Of a DNA stretch of 27,310 bases, positions 8,029 to 15,360 are shown piece after piece. Each line of letters begins with the position of its first letter. Position 1 is the first letter of the stretch. The stretch comes from Wohlfahrtiimonas sp. (GTDB taxonomy: Bacteria > Pseudomonadota > Gammaproteobacteria > Cardiobacteriales > Wohlfahrtiimonadaceae), in assembly GCA_030149965.1 (NCBI GenBank), contig JASLHB010000112.1, positions 1-27,310 of the forward strand, written 5' to 3'. The position numbers and the translations under genes are program-made. The notes below the pieces were generated by a model. The model was not told the origin of the DNA. It searched no databases and worked only from the letters and a program-made list of their open reading frames with translations.

Positions 8029-8988
8029 CTATATCCAATATTTTACAATCATTGCAACGAGCGTAAAGCTGATCAAAGCAATGGCAGAAGCTACATATAT
8101 TAAATGATTGGTTCGTTGAATGTCGGTAATTTTGATGGGCTGAATATCATCGCCAATGGTTGGTTTATCCACGTAAATGCCATGATAATAATTGCCACCG
8201 CCGAGTTGAACATTGAGCGCACCTGCAACGGTTGCTTCTGACCAAGCGCTGTTTGGGCTTTTATGCTGATAACGATCGCGCATGCCAATTTGCCAAGAAT
8301 TTTTATAATCCATTTTTAAAATAAACGCAGACAAAGTAATGAATATTAAACTTAATCGGGCAGGGATGAAATTTGCAGCATCATCTAATCGTGCAGAGCA
8401 CCAGCCAAAATGCTGATAGCGCTGATTTTTATAGCCAACCATGGAATCTAAAGTATTAACGGCTTTATATGCAGCCATTAATGGCAATCCGCCAATGAAC
8501 AAGAAAAATAAAGGTGCAATCACGCCATCGACGCTATTTTCCGCAACGGTTTCTACAGTTGCTTTTGTAATGGCTTCTTCATTTAAATTTGCTGTATCGC
8601 GCCCAACGATCATGGATAAGGATCGGCGAGCTGTTTCGATTGGTGAAGATAATAGTGCCGCTTTGACTTGATTGGCGCTATCCATTAGTGATTGTAAAGC
8701 GAGAAATGAATAGATAAAAAAGATGGAGATGAAGATGGCAAGTAGCTCGTGAATGTTTGCTGCTAGCCACAATAAAGCATAGACAAAACTGTAAGTTCCG
8801 CCCACGATGATGATTGTAAATACGATGCCAGCAATTTTTAAAGCTTTATCTGAATGAGCAAATCGTCTCAATGTTTTCTCTAGTTGTATGATGATTGATC
8901 CTAAAACTCGGATAGGATGCCAACGATAATTGGGATCGCCCCAAAATAAATCTGTAATAGCTGCCAGCCATATTGTTATTAAGCTCAT
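8029..8988 (-). CDS. cbiB: Adenosylcobinamide-phosphate synthase CbiB
   Basis: A 319-residue polytopic inner-membrane protein of the CbiB/CobD family, which attaches aminopropanol (or its phosphate) to adenosylcobyric acid. Seen: the N-terminal DLFWGDPNYRWHPIRVLG (about 13-30), the central ARRSLSMIVGRDTANL (about 129-144), and ATVETVAENSVDGVIAPLFF (about 153-172), all family hallmarks, plus four to five hydrophobic segments. SD AGGAT lies three bases before the ATG. Its stop is eight bases before the start of the threonine-phosphate decarboxylase-like gene. The upstream leader carries no recognisable B12 box, so a cobalamin riboswitch is not evident. Confidence 0.95.
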   Translation of the reverse strand: MSLITIWLAAITDLFWGDPNYRWHPIRVLGSIIIQLEKTLRRFAHSDKALKIAGIVFTIIIVGGTYSFVYALLWLAANIHELLAIFISIFFIYSFLALQSLMDSANQVKAALLSSPIETARRSLSMIVGRDTANLNEEAITKATVETVAENSVDGVIAPLFFLFIGGLPLMAAYKAVNTLDSMVGYKNQRYQHFGWCSARLDDAANFIPARLSLIFITLSAFILKMDYKNSWQIGMRDRYQHKSPNSAWSEATVAGALNVQLGGGNYYHGIYVDKPTIGDDIQPIKITDIQRTNHLIYVASAIALISFTLVAMIVKYWI

Positions 8989-9090
8989 TTTATCCTGCTG
9001 TGCAATAAATTAATAATGGATAAAAGATAGCATTAATCGGAATTTTCGAGAAGCTTAGAAAAACTCTGAAAGGTGATATTTAAATAAACG

Positions 9091-9118
9091 TTGCTTTTTT
9101 ACAAAACAAATATACAAT
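9091..9118 (+). promoter_or_regulatory. Candidate promoter of the 55-aa ORF
   Basis: TTGCTT (9091-9096), 16-base spacer, TACAAT (9113-9118), about 43 bases before the ATG at 9161. It falls in the divergent region shared with cbiB. Confidence 0.45.
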
Positions 9119-9160
9119 ATTTAATTATGAATTAATCAATGTTTATTTAAGGGATTTACA

Positions 9161-9328
9161 ATGAAAAAGATACTAAAGAGAATGGCAATTACATTGGCAG
9201 TATTTTTTATATTTGGTGCATTATCAATGCAGATTGATGGTTCTGATCAGAAGGTAAATCAGGAAACTAATGGTAAAACGATGGTGGTTTATAATGAGCC
9301 TATCTCAACATTTAATTTAGGTAAGTAG
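9161..9328 (+). CDS. 55-residue signal-peptide or membrane small protein
   Basis: A complete ORF: ATG 9161, stop TAG 9326-9328. SD AAGGGA lies six bases upstream and a promoter-like pair precedes it. The product starts MKKILKRMAITLAVFFIFGA, a basic end followed by a hydrophobic stretch to about residue 24, then a polar tail ending ISTFNLGK. It could be an exported peptide with an uncleaved anchor or a small membrane protein. No family is recognised. Its 3' end overlaps that of a convergent 61-residue ORF by 17 bases (9312-9328). Confidence 0.55.
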   Translation: MKKILKRMAITLAVFFIFGALSMQIDGSDQKVNQETNGKTMVVYNEPISTFNLGK

Positions 9329-9497
9329 GTGGATTTTGTCCAATATTTACAGCATTATGGTGATTTTGAATATTGTGGATAAAAGAACTGTATTTATGTT
9401 TTTCTTCATAAGAAGAGAATGATAATAGAGCTATCAGAATAATTAATAGCACTATCATGATTTTTTCGGGCAACGTCAGAAATGAGTGATTTTCCAT
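9312..9497 (-). CDS. 61-residue single-pass membrane small protein
   Basis: ATG 9497 to TAA 9312. The product has a short N-terminus, one strongly hydrophobic helix (about residues 12-27, IMIVLLIILIALLSF), then a polar tail rich in His, Asn and Lys. A TATAAT on this strand (9533-9528) lies about 30 bases upstream of the start, but no good -35 and only a weak AAGAAG ribosome site are seen. Function unknown; it could be a small membrane regulator or toxin-like peptide. It lies downstream of the LysR gene on the same strand. Confidence 0.4.
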   Translation of the reverse strand: MENHSFLTLPEKIMIVLLIILIALLSFSSYEEKHKYSSFIHNIQNHHNAVNIGQNPPTYLN

Positions 9498-9569
9498 TTT
9501 ACTTCTTTACATAAATAAACAATATTAATTATACGCAATATCATGGAAAAACATAGCTTTAATTTTCAA

Positions 9570-10487
9570 TTAGCACTGATATTGATTTAATTTTATAAAC
9601 TCTTTTTCTAAATGATCTAAGAAACTACGAATTGCAGGAATAACACCACGACGAGAGGGATAAACAGCATGGACAACTTCATCTTGGAAATGCCAATCAG
9701 GTAAAACTTTAAGTAAAGTTCCAGCCTTAATGTCCTCATGTACAACCATCAAAGGAATTTTTACAATGCCAATACCATTTAATGCTGCATTTCTTAATAA
9801 AGATAAATCTGTTGTCATGAATTTAGGGATGAATGGGATCACGGTTGTATTATTTGCATGATCAACAAATTCCCACTGATTATGATCACGATGTTGATTA
9901 TGCGCCATAGCTGGATAAATATGTAAATCTTTGGGTGAGTGAGCTTCTCCTAATCGTTGGATGAGATCCGGACTGCTGACCAAAACCTGCTCACGTATAC
10001 TCAAGCGCTTCATGACATATTCACTATCTTCAAATGGTGGCTTTGTCACGCGAAGTGCTATATCAATGCCTTCATGTACTAAATCGATACGGCGATTTGT
10101 CGCATCGATAATCATATCTACTTCAGGGTTTTCCTTCATGAATTTAGTGATCATATCTTGAACGGACATGTGAAGCAGAGTAATAGGGCAAGTGATACGA
10201 ATCAATCCTCGAGGTTTCACGTGCGCTTCCATAATAGAAGCTTGGGCAATATCTGCTTTATCTAACATTGCTTGGCAATGAGTATAATAAGTTTGCCCAA
10301 TATCTGTTACTGAAAAATGGCGCGTTGTGCGGTGAATCAAACGCACGCCCAATTCTTCTTCTAATGCGGCTAGATGGCGACTCAGCTTAGATTTTGGAAT
10401 GCGTAAATGTTTGCTAGCTTCGCTTATGCCACCATATTCAACAATCTTGGCAAAGTAATACAGCTGGTTAAGATCCACCATACGCAT
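9570..10487 (-). CDS. LysR-family transcriptional regulator
   Basis: A 305-residue LysR-type regulator. Seen: an N-terminal winged helix-turn-helix (about 4-63; LNQLYYFAKIVEYGGISEAS then SKLSRHLAALEEELGVRL) and a C-terminal type 2 periplasmic-binding-like effector domain starting near residue 92 with PRGLIRITCP. This resembles the large YafC/DsdC-like branch whose members use IPKSKLSRHL in the recognition helix. The SD AAGGAG (10498-10493) overlaps the stop codon of dnaE, so it is translated from the dnaE transcript; this is unusual because LysR genes usually sit divergent from their target. No target gene is adjacent and the effector cannot be guessed. Confidence 0.92.
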   Translation of the reverse strand: MRMVDLNQLYYFAKIVEYGGISEASKHLRIPKSKLSRHLAALEEELGVRLIHRTTRHFSVTDIGQTYYTHCQAMLDKADIAQASIMEAHVKPRGLIRITCPITLLHMSVQDMITKFMKENPEVDMIIDATNRRIDLVHEGIDIALRVTKPPFEDSEYVMKRLSIREQVLVSSPDLIQRLGEAHSPKDLHIYPAMAHNQHRDHNQWEFVDHANNTTVIPFIPKFMTTDLSLLRNAALNGIGIVKIPLMVVHEDIKAGTLLKVLPDWHFQDEVVHAVYPSRRGVIPAIRSFLDHLEKEFIKLNQYQC

Positions 10488-10496
10488 ATAAACTCC

Positions 10497-13400
10497 TTAA
10501 TATTGCACTTTCATTGATAATTCATGAAATTGGCTAGATAATTTTTCGAGTAATTCATCTGAAAGTTGAAGGTTCCAAGTATTCCCTAAATTTAACAAAA
10601 TATTTGCATAATCTGTTTGGTATTTGAGATAAACAGGCTTGCCATTTTCGTTCCGATGTTCGCTCATTAGTTGAATTAATTTCTGAACTTTTGCAAATTC
10701 AAAAGGTTGATTATTTACTAATGCTAAAGATTTTGCAGATGTGTCACGGACATTTTCAATATGTTGCAATTCTAAAGGGCGAATGCGCATGCCGTTATTA
10801 AAATCATCCCATCCAAGCGTGCCTTTAACGATCAAGACAGATTTCGTTGTTAAAGGTTGGCTCAATTGCTCTAAATGTTCATCATATAATCTAAGTTCCA
10901 TACGGCCAGAGCGATCATCTAAAGTTACAAAAGTCATTTTAAGACCTTTTTGATTGAACTTGCTTCGAATACCAATCACTAAGCCCGCAATTGTCGATTC
11001 TGGTTCTTTAGCACGAGCAACTCGATAGGGCGGTTCTGGCATTGATAGAATTTCACCAATTGGATGAGATGTGATGGATTTTAACTCTTGGCGATAGCGA
11101 TTAATCGGATGTGTTGTGAGATAAAAACCTAATGTAGCACTTTCATGTTCTAATAGAATGCGTTCAGACCAAGCATCTGTTTCGGTTAAATGTGTATTAG
11201 CTGGCATGATATCTTGCGCTGTATCTCCACTGAATAAGCCAAATAGATCTTCTTGTCCAGAATTTAGATTGCGTAAATGTTGTTCTGCTGCATGAATGGC
11301 TTCAGGTAAAGTAGCCAATAAATTTGCACGGAACTGACATTTTTCAGCAACTTTTAATGCTTTGGGTGATAAATCGTCTAAAGCACCTGCTTTGATTAAG
11401 ATTTCAATCACGCGGCGATTCATTTTTGATAAATCAATGCGGCGGCAAAAATCAAATAAATCAGTATAACGCCCATTGTTTTTCATTTCTTCAATGGATT
11501 GCAATGCTGCTGCTTCACCAACGCCTTTAATTGCGCCTAAGCCATAAATCACTTCATTTTTATCATTCACAGTAAATTTATAGTGAGATAAATTGATGTT
11601 TGGTGGTAAAAGTGTGAGTTTCATATCTTCGCATTCTTCGATGAATGTCACGACTTTTTCAGTATTATCCATATCAGAAGATAGAACGGCAGCCATAAAT
11701 TCGGCAGGATAATGAGCTTTTAAATAGGCAGTTTGATAAGAAACTAGAGCATAAGCTGCTGAATGCGATTTGTTGAATCCGTAACCAGCAAATTTTTCCA
11801 TCAAATCGAAAAGCGCACCAGCTTTTTCTTTATCAAAGCCCAATTCATCTGCACCGTGCATGAATAAACCGCGCTGTTTTTCCATTTCTTCAGGAAGCTT
11901 TTTACCCATTGCACGGCGCAATAAGTCAGCGCCACCCAATGTATAATTGCCGATGACCTGAGAAATCTGCATTACCTGTTCTTGATAAACGATTACGCCG
12001 TATGTTGGTGCGAGAACGGTTTCTAATTCAGCAAATGGATATTCAATTTCAGCTCGGCCATGTTTACGATTGATAAAGTCTTCAACCATTCCAGATTCTA
12101 GCGGGCCAGGACGAAACAGCGCCACAAGTGCGATGATATCTTCAAATGTATCCGGCTGTAATCGGCGAATCAAATCTTTCATTCCACGCGATTCTAACTG
12201 GAATACTGCAGTGGTTTTGCAAGATTTTAAAAGATCAAATGCAGGTTTATCATCTAAAGGAATATCTAAAATATTAATATCTAGATTGCGTGTTTTCTTA
12301 ATATTCTGAATCGCCCAGTTGATAATAGTGAGTGTTCTTAATCCCAAGAAGTCGAACTTCACTAAACCAGCGGATTCAACATCACTTTTATCATATTGTG
12401 CAACCAATGCTTCGCTGCCTTCCTCGCAATAAAGCGGTGAGAAATCAGCAATGGTTGTGGGTGAAATTACAACGCCACCAGCATGTCGACCCACAGATTT
12501 TGTTAAGCCTTCGAGCTGTTTTGCATAGTTAATGAGCTCTTTAACTTCTTCGTCATTTTCATATAAATCATGTAGTTCAGGCTCTTGCATTAATGCTTTT
12601 TCAAGCGTAATGCCTAAATCAAATGGAATTAATTTTGCAATGCGATCCACGAAGCCATAAGGATGACCCAATGCACGGCCAACGTCACGAATAACAGCTT
12701 TTGCAGCCATTGTTCCGTGTGTTGCAATTTGTGATACAGCATCGCGGCCGTATTTTTCTGCCACGTATTCAATGACGCGATCGCGACCTTCCATGCAGAA
12801 GTCAACGTCGAAATCGGGCATGGAAACACGTTCAGGATTGAGGAAACGCTCGAAAAGCAGATCATAAGGCAATGGATCTAAGTCGGTAATTTTTAATGCC
12901 CAAGCAACCAATGAACCTGCACCTGAACCTCGTCCAGGACCAACAGGAATATCATTGTCTTTTGACCATTGAATAAAGTCCGCAACGATTAAGAAGTAAC
13001 CTGGGAATCCCATGTTAATGATAACGTTGAGCTCGATGTCTAAACGCTCTAAATAAGCTGCTTGCTCAGGATGATTTTCACCAATACGGAACTTTAAGCC
13101 TTCATGCGATAAATGACGGAAATACTCATCCATCGTCATGCCATTTGGAATAGGGAAATCAGGCAAGCAAGGTTTGTAGAGCGATAATTCAACGGTACAG
13201 CGTTTTGCTATTTCTACTGTGTTTGTAACGGCTTCAGGAATATCTGCAAACAATTCAATCATCTCTTCAGGTGATTTTAAGTATTGTTCAGGGCTATATA
13301 AGCGAGGGCGTTTTGAGTCAGAAATTACATTGCTTGATTGAATGCATGAACGAATTTCATGAGCATCAAAATCACTTTTTGCTAAGAAACGCACATTATT

Positions 13401-13976
13401 AACGGCAACCAATGGTAAATTTTGTTCTAAAGCAAATTTTTTGGCAGCAGTAATGAATGCTTCGTCATTGTCTTGCTGCGTGCGAGATAAACCTAAATAT
13501 AATCTATCTTGAAATAGTGTAAATGGTTTGATTGATTCAGCCCAATCTTCTTCTTTGTGAGTTAATAAAGTTCTGCCAATAGGGCTATCTTTACCCGCAA
13601 TAATGATTAAGCCATTATTATATTTTGCTAACCATTCATAAGTTAGATGTGGAACGCCACGCTCTTGTCCATGACGATAACCTTCACTTAAAAGATTGGA
13701 TAAGCTCAAATAACCATTATAATTCTGAGCCAATAAAGTGATTCTACCAATGGTTTCATGTCCATCTTTTACATAGCATTCAGCACCAATGATTGGTTTA
13801 ATGCCATTTTTAAGTGCAGTTTCATAAAATTTGATAACGCCAAATGCATTGCCAATGTCTGTAATTGCAACAGATTCAACACCTTGATCTTTTAGTTTGC
13901 CAAATAAGGGCTTAATTCGTATTAAACCATCGGCAATGGAAAATTCAGTGTGAAGATTTAAATGGACAAAACGCAT
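10497..13976 (-). CDS. dnaE: DNA polymerase III alpha subunit
   Basis: The 1159-residue replicative polymerase (E. coli DnaE is 1160). Seen: the N-terminal PHP domain (FVHLNLHTEFSIADG, residues 3-17), the polymerase palm with PVGPGRGSGAGSLVAWAL (about 345-362), catalytic aspartates in MPDFDVDF (D390, D392) and VKFDFLGLRTL (D542), the fingers segment with FNKSHSAAYALVSYQTAYLKAHYP, tandem helix-hairpin-helix region (IYGLGAIKGVGEAAA, about 805-820) and an OB-fold near the C-terminus (GLVIGIRSKFN). SD AAGGA lies within an 11-bp inverted repeat arm that ends exactly at the ATG. The usual fabZ-lpx-rnhB neighbours are absent; a LysR gene follows instead. Confidence 0.98.
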   Translation of the reverse strand: MRFVHLNLHTEFSIADGLIRIKPLFGKLKDQGVESVAITDIGNAFGVIKFYETALKNGIKPIIGAECYVKDGHETIGRITLLAQNYNGYLSLSNLLSEGYRHGQERGVPHLTYEWLAKYNNGLIIIAGKDSPIGRTLLTHKEEDWAESIKPFTLFQDRLYLGLSRTQQDNDEAFITAAKKFALEQNLPLVAVNNVRFLAKSDFDAHEIRSCIQSSNVISDSKRPRLYSPEQYLKSPEEMIELFADIPEAVTNTVEIAKRCTVELSLYKPCLPDFPIPNGMTMDEYFRHLSHEGLKFRIGENHPEQAAYLERLDIELNVIINMGFPGYFLIVADFIQWSKDNDIPVGPGRGSGAGSLVAWALKITDLDPLPYDLLFERFLNPERVSMPDFDVDFCMEGRDRVIEYVAEKYGRDAVSQIATHGTMAAKAVIRDVGRALGHPYGFVDRIAKLIPFDLGITLEKALMQEPELHDLYENDEEVKELINYAKQLEGLTKSVGRHAGGVVISPTTIADFSPLYCEEGSEALVAQYDKSDVESAGLVKFDFLGLRTLTIINWAIQNIKKTRNLDINILDIPLDDKPAFDLLKSCKTTAVFQLESRGMKDLIRRLQPDTFEDIIALVALFRPGPLESGMVEDFINRKHGRAEIEYPFAELETVLAPTYGVIVYQEQVMQISQVIGNYTLGGADLLRRAMGKKLPEEMEKQRGLFMHGADELGFDKEKAGALFDLMEKFAGYGFNKSHSAAYALVSYQTAYLKAHYPAEFMAAVLSSDMDNTEKVVTFIEECEDMKLTLLPPNINLSHYKFTVNDKNEVIYGLGAIKGVGEAAALQSIEEMKNNGRYTDLFDFCRRIDLSKMNRRVIEILIKAGALDDLSPKALKVAEKCQFRANLLATLPEAIHAAEQHLRNLNSGQEDLFGLFSGDTAQDIMPANTHLTETDAWSERILLEHESATLGFYLTTHPINRYRQELKSITSHPIGEILSMPEPPYRVARAKEPESTIAGLVIGIRSKFNQKGLKMTFVTLDDRSGRMELRLYDEHLEQLSQPLTTKSVLIVKGTLGWDDFNNGMRIRPLELQHIENVRDTSAKSLALVNNQPFEFAKVQKLIQLMSEHRNENGKPVYLKYQTDYANILLNLGNTWNLQLSDELLEKLSSQFHELSMKVQY

Positions 13977-14037
13977 GTGAATCCTTCGTCATGTGAATGG
14001 TGAAAATTGGCCATTGTATCATGAGGGAAGGATTCAC
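13977..14037 (-). promoter_or_regulatory. Inverted repeat covering the dnaE ribosome-binding site
   Basis: GTGAATCCTTC (13977-13987) and GAAGGATTCAC (14027-14037) are perfect 11-base inverted repeats 39 bases apart. On the minus strand the second-read arm contains the dnaE Shine-Dalgarno and ends next to its ATG, so an RNA spanning both would hide the ribosome site. A third, direct partial copy (AAGGATTCA, 14049-14057) overlaps the end of the neighbouring gene. A TACAAT-like -10 (14018-14013) lies in the loop; if used, only one arm would be transcribed and the repeat might act as DNA instead. Confidence 0.45.
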
Positions 14038-14058
14038 TGTTTAACAAAAAGGATTCAG

Positions 14059-14322
14059 TTATGCTGCAGCCATTAAAGGTCCCATTCTGTTGCGCATTGC
14101 GTGCTGTAATGCTGCAAATAGTGTTGCATGATGGATTCTTTGTTTTTTAAAGCGGAAAGTTTGCATTGCTTCTTTGGCATGATATTGGCTTTGGCGCATT
14201 AAATCTGCAATGGTGCTTGCTTTGAATTGTTCACTCAATGAAATTGCACTATTGATAATGCTATCTTTTTCTTGTTGTGAAAGAGAGTTGAATAACTGCT
14301 GAAAACGTTCTTGCTTAATCAT
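14059..14322 (-). CDS. 87-residue helical protein of unknown function, under a CI-like operator
   Basis: Start ATG 14322 is preferred over an in-frame GTG at 14331 because AAGG lies eight bases upstream. The product is a small soluble, probably all-helical protein: an N-terminal amphipathic part (MIKQERFQQLFNSLSQQEKD), a middle with KASTIADLMRQSQYHAKEA, a basic stretch FRFKKQRIHH (about 58-67) and a hydrophobic end MGPLMAAA. No signal peptide, no membrane segment, no family recognised. A near-consensus sigma-70 promoter (TTGACA, 16 bases, TATAAT) precedes it and is overlaid by an inverted repeat also found at the promoter of the CI-like repressor gene upstream. The inference is that the repressor controls it. 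Possible roles include an SOS-type effector, but nothing in the sequence names one. Confidence 0.75.
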   Translation of the reverse strand: MIKQERFQQLFNSLSQQEKDSIINSAISLSEQFKASTIADLMRQSQYHAKEAMQTFRFKKQRIHHATLFAALQHAMRNRMGPLMAAA

Positions 14323-14362
14323 ATTTATCACCTTAAGTTCTCATTGTTAATAATATAACTTA

Positions 14363-14390
14363 ATTATAACTTTAGTTGTAAATGTGTCAA
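14363..14390 (-). promoter_or_regulatory. Strong sigma-70 promoter of the 87-aa gene
   Basis: On the minus strand: TTGACA (14390-14385), 16-base spacer, TATAAT (14368-14363). Both hexamers are perfect. It leaves a leader of about 34 bases before ATG 14322. The operator-like repeat at 14364-14381 lies over its -10 and spacer. Confidence 0.8.
14364..14381. promoter_or_regulatory. Operator-like inverted repeat at the 87-aa gene promoter
   Basis: TTATAAC-TTTA-GTTGTAA, 7-bp arms with one mismatch. Its left half TATAACTT is repeated 11 bases upstream at 14354-14361 and occurs as AAGTTATA at 14406-14413 and 14503-14510 in the same intergenic region. The same half-site forms the repeat at the repressor promoter (15225-15241). 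Confidence 0.6.
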
Positions 14391-14520
14391 ATTATATTGC
14401 GGTAAAAGTTATATTTATTATTATGAAAAACTGTATGATTTTATATTGTTTTTATTTATCAGTGATTTGTATAAAAATTTATTTAATATTTATAAATACT
14501 TTAAGTTATATTGTTGAAAT
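14391..14520. other. AT-rich intergenic stretch with two extra half-sites
   Basis: Between the 87-aa gene promoter and the repressor terminator the DNA is very AT-rich. It holds two AAGTTATA half-sites (14406-14413, 14503-14510) and a 43-codon plus-strand ORF (ATG 14423, TAA 14552-14554) with no ribosome site that I do not accept as a gene. Nothing else is seen. Confidence 0.5.
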
Positions 14521-14548
14521 AAAAATGCTCCATTTTATAGGAGCATTT
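14521..14548 (-). terminator. Terminator of the CI-like repressor gene
   Basis: Perfect 9-bp stem AAATGCTCC (14523-14531) with GGAGCATTT (14540-14548), 8-base loop; on the minus strand it is followed by a T-run. It lies 26 bases past the repressor stop. Confidence 0.8.
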
Positions 14549-14574
14549 AAGTAAATCATGAAGATAATAGGGAA

Positions 14575-15195
14575 TTACATAACAGTTGAATACCAAAAAA
14601 CTCGACCAATCACTTCCACTTGTTCTAATGAAGCATCAAACGCTGGATATTCTTCGCGGTTATAAGATTCCACAGTAATGATGCTGCCTGTTTTTTGTTT
14701 CAAGCGCTTCATTTGTAATAATCCATCATTATTAATGGCATAAACATCGCCATCAATGATCTTTTTGCGAGATAAATCAATGCCAACGGTTGAGCCATTT
14801 TTGAAAACGGGTTCCATGCTATCGCCTTTCACTGTAACGCAAATCGCATCTTTAGCAGAAACGCTTGCTTCTCTTAATGTATCTAAAGCAAAGCGAATGG
14901 TTCTGCCTTCATAATCATCCAGTTCAGTTGCACCAAATCCCGCTGATAATTGAATATCTTTATAAAATGGCACAAGTACTTCATCTTCATTGGCTGTTTC
15001 TTCACCGAATAATATCCAGTTTTCTGCAACATTAAAATACTCGGCAATCTGTGGCAAATAGCGGCTTCTCTTTGTTCTGCCTTGGCAGATTTTAGAGATG
15101 GCTGCTTGCGATATACCAATGTCCGCTGCGAGAATTTCTTGAGAGATTTTTCTCTCGTCGATCAAATGATTGATTCGATCAGCTGTATCTTTCAT
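14575..15195 (-). CDS. CI/LexA-like repressor: XRE helix-turn-helix plus S24 self-cleaving domain
   Basis: A 206-residue repressor of the lambda CI type. Seen: an XRE helix-turn-helix (about 5-58; RKISQEILAADIGISQAAIS with an SxxAISKI recognition helix), a linker, then a peptidase S24 domain with the cleavage dipeptide in LSAGFGA (A85-G86), the catalytic serine in GDSMEP (S126) and the general-base lysine in QMKRL (K163). All parts needed for RecA-stimulated self-cleavage are intact. DNA-binding domain is XRE, not the winged helix of LexA. SD TAAGGAG lies 7 bases before the ATG. An operator-like repeat in its promoter suggests autoregulation. No integrase, Cro, or phage structural gene is within the window, so it is an orphan, a remnant, or a domesticated SOS-type switch. 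Confidence 0.93.
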   Translation of the reverse strand: MKDTADRINHLIDERKISQEILAADIGISQAAISKICQGRTKRSRYLPQIAEYFNVAENWILFGEETANEDEVLVPFYKDIQLSAGFGATELDDYEGRTIRFALDTLREASVSAKDAICVTVKGDSMEPVFKNGSTVGIDLSRKKIIDGDVYAINNDGLLQMKRLKQKTGSIITVESYNREEYPAFDASLEQVEVIGRVFWYSTVM

Positions 15196-15222
15196 ATAAA
15201 CTCTCCTTAAATTATGAATGTC

Positions 15223-15251
15223 AATATAACTTATGGTTATAAGAATAACAA
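15223..15251 (-). promoter_or_regulatory. Candidate promoter of the repressor gene
   Basis: Minus strand TTGTTA (15251-15246), 17-base spacer, TATATT (15228-15223), about 28 bases upstream of ATG 15195. The operator-like repeat at 15225-15241 fills the spacer and -10. Confidence 0.55.
15225..15241. promoter_or_regulatory. Operator-like inverted repeat at the repressor promoter
   Basis: TATAAC-TTATG-GTTATA, perfect 6-bp arms around a 5-base centre. It shares TATAACTT with the repeats in front of the 87-aa gene; placement between -35 and -10 fits repression of the repressor's own promoter. Confidence 0.6.
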
Positions 15252-15281
15252 GAGAAAGACTAGCTTTGGCGTGAATTATCT

Positions 15282-15309
15282 CTTGAAATTACCAAATCAG
15301 CGCCCATAT
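15282..15309 (+). promoter_or_regulatory. Sigma-32 (heat-shock) promoter of htpG
   Basis: CTTGAAA (15282-15288), 13-base spacer, GCCCATAT (15302-15309) against the sigma-32 consensus CTTGAAA-N13/14-CCCCATNT: a full -35 match and seven of eight at -10. It lies about 52 bases before the htpG ATG. Confidence 0.8.
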
Positions 15310-15360
15310 TCATAACTATCGAATTTGTAGATTAATTTAATAGTAAGCATCGGAGAAGTT

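Noticed and set aside
8989..9160. Possible cobalamin riboswitch before cbiB
   Set aside because: No B12-box-like sequence and the leader is short and AT-rich; only a plain SD is present.
14423..14554. A 43-codon plus-strand ORF (MKNCMILYCFYLS...) in the intergenic region before the 87-aa gene
   Set aside because: No ribosome site; its 3' end runs through the repressor terminator; codons are what very AT-rich DNA gives by chance.
14059..15195. Prophage remnant around the CI-like repressor
   Set aside because: Neighbours are dnaE and htpG, and there is no integrase, attachment-site repeat, Cro-like gene or structural gene in the window.
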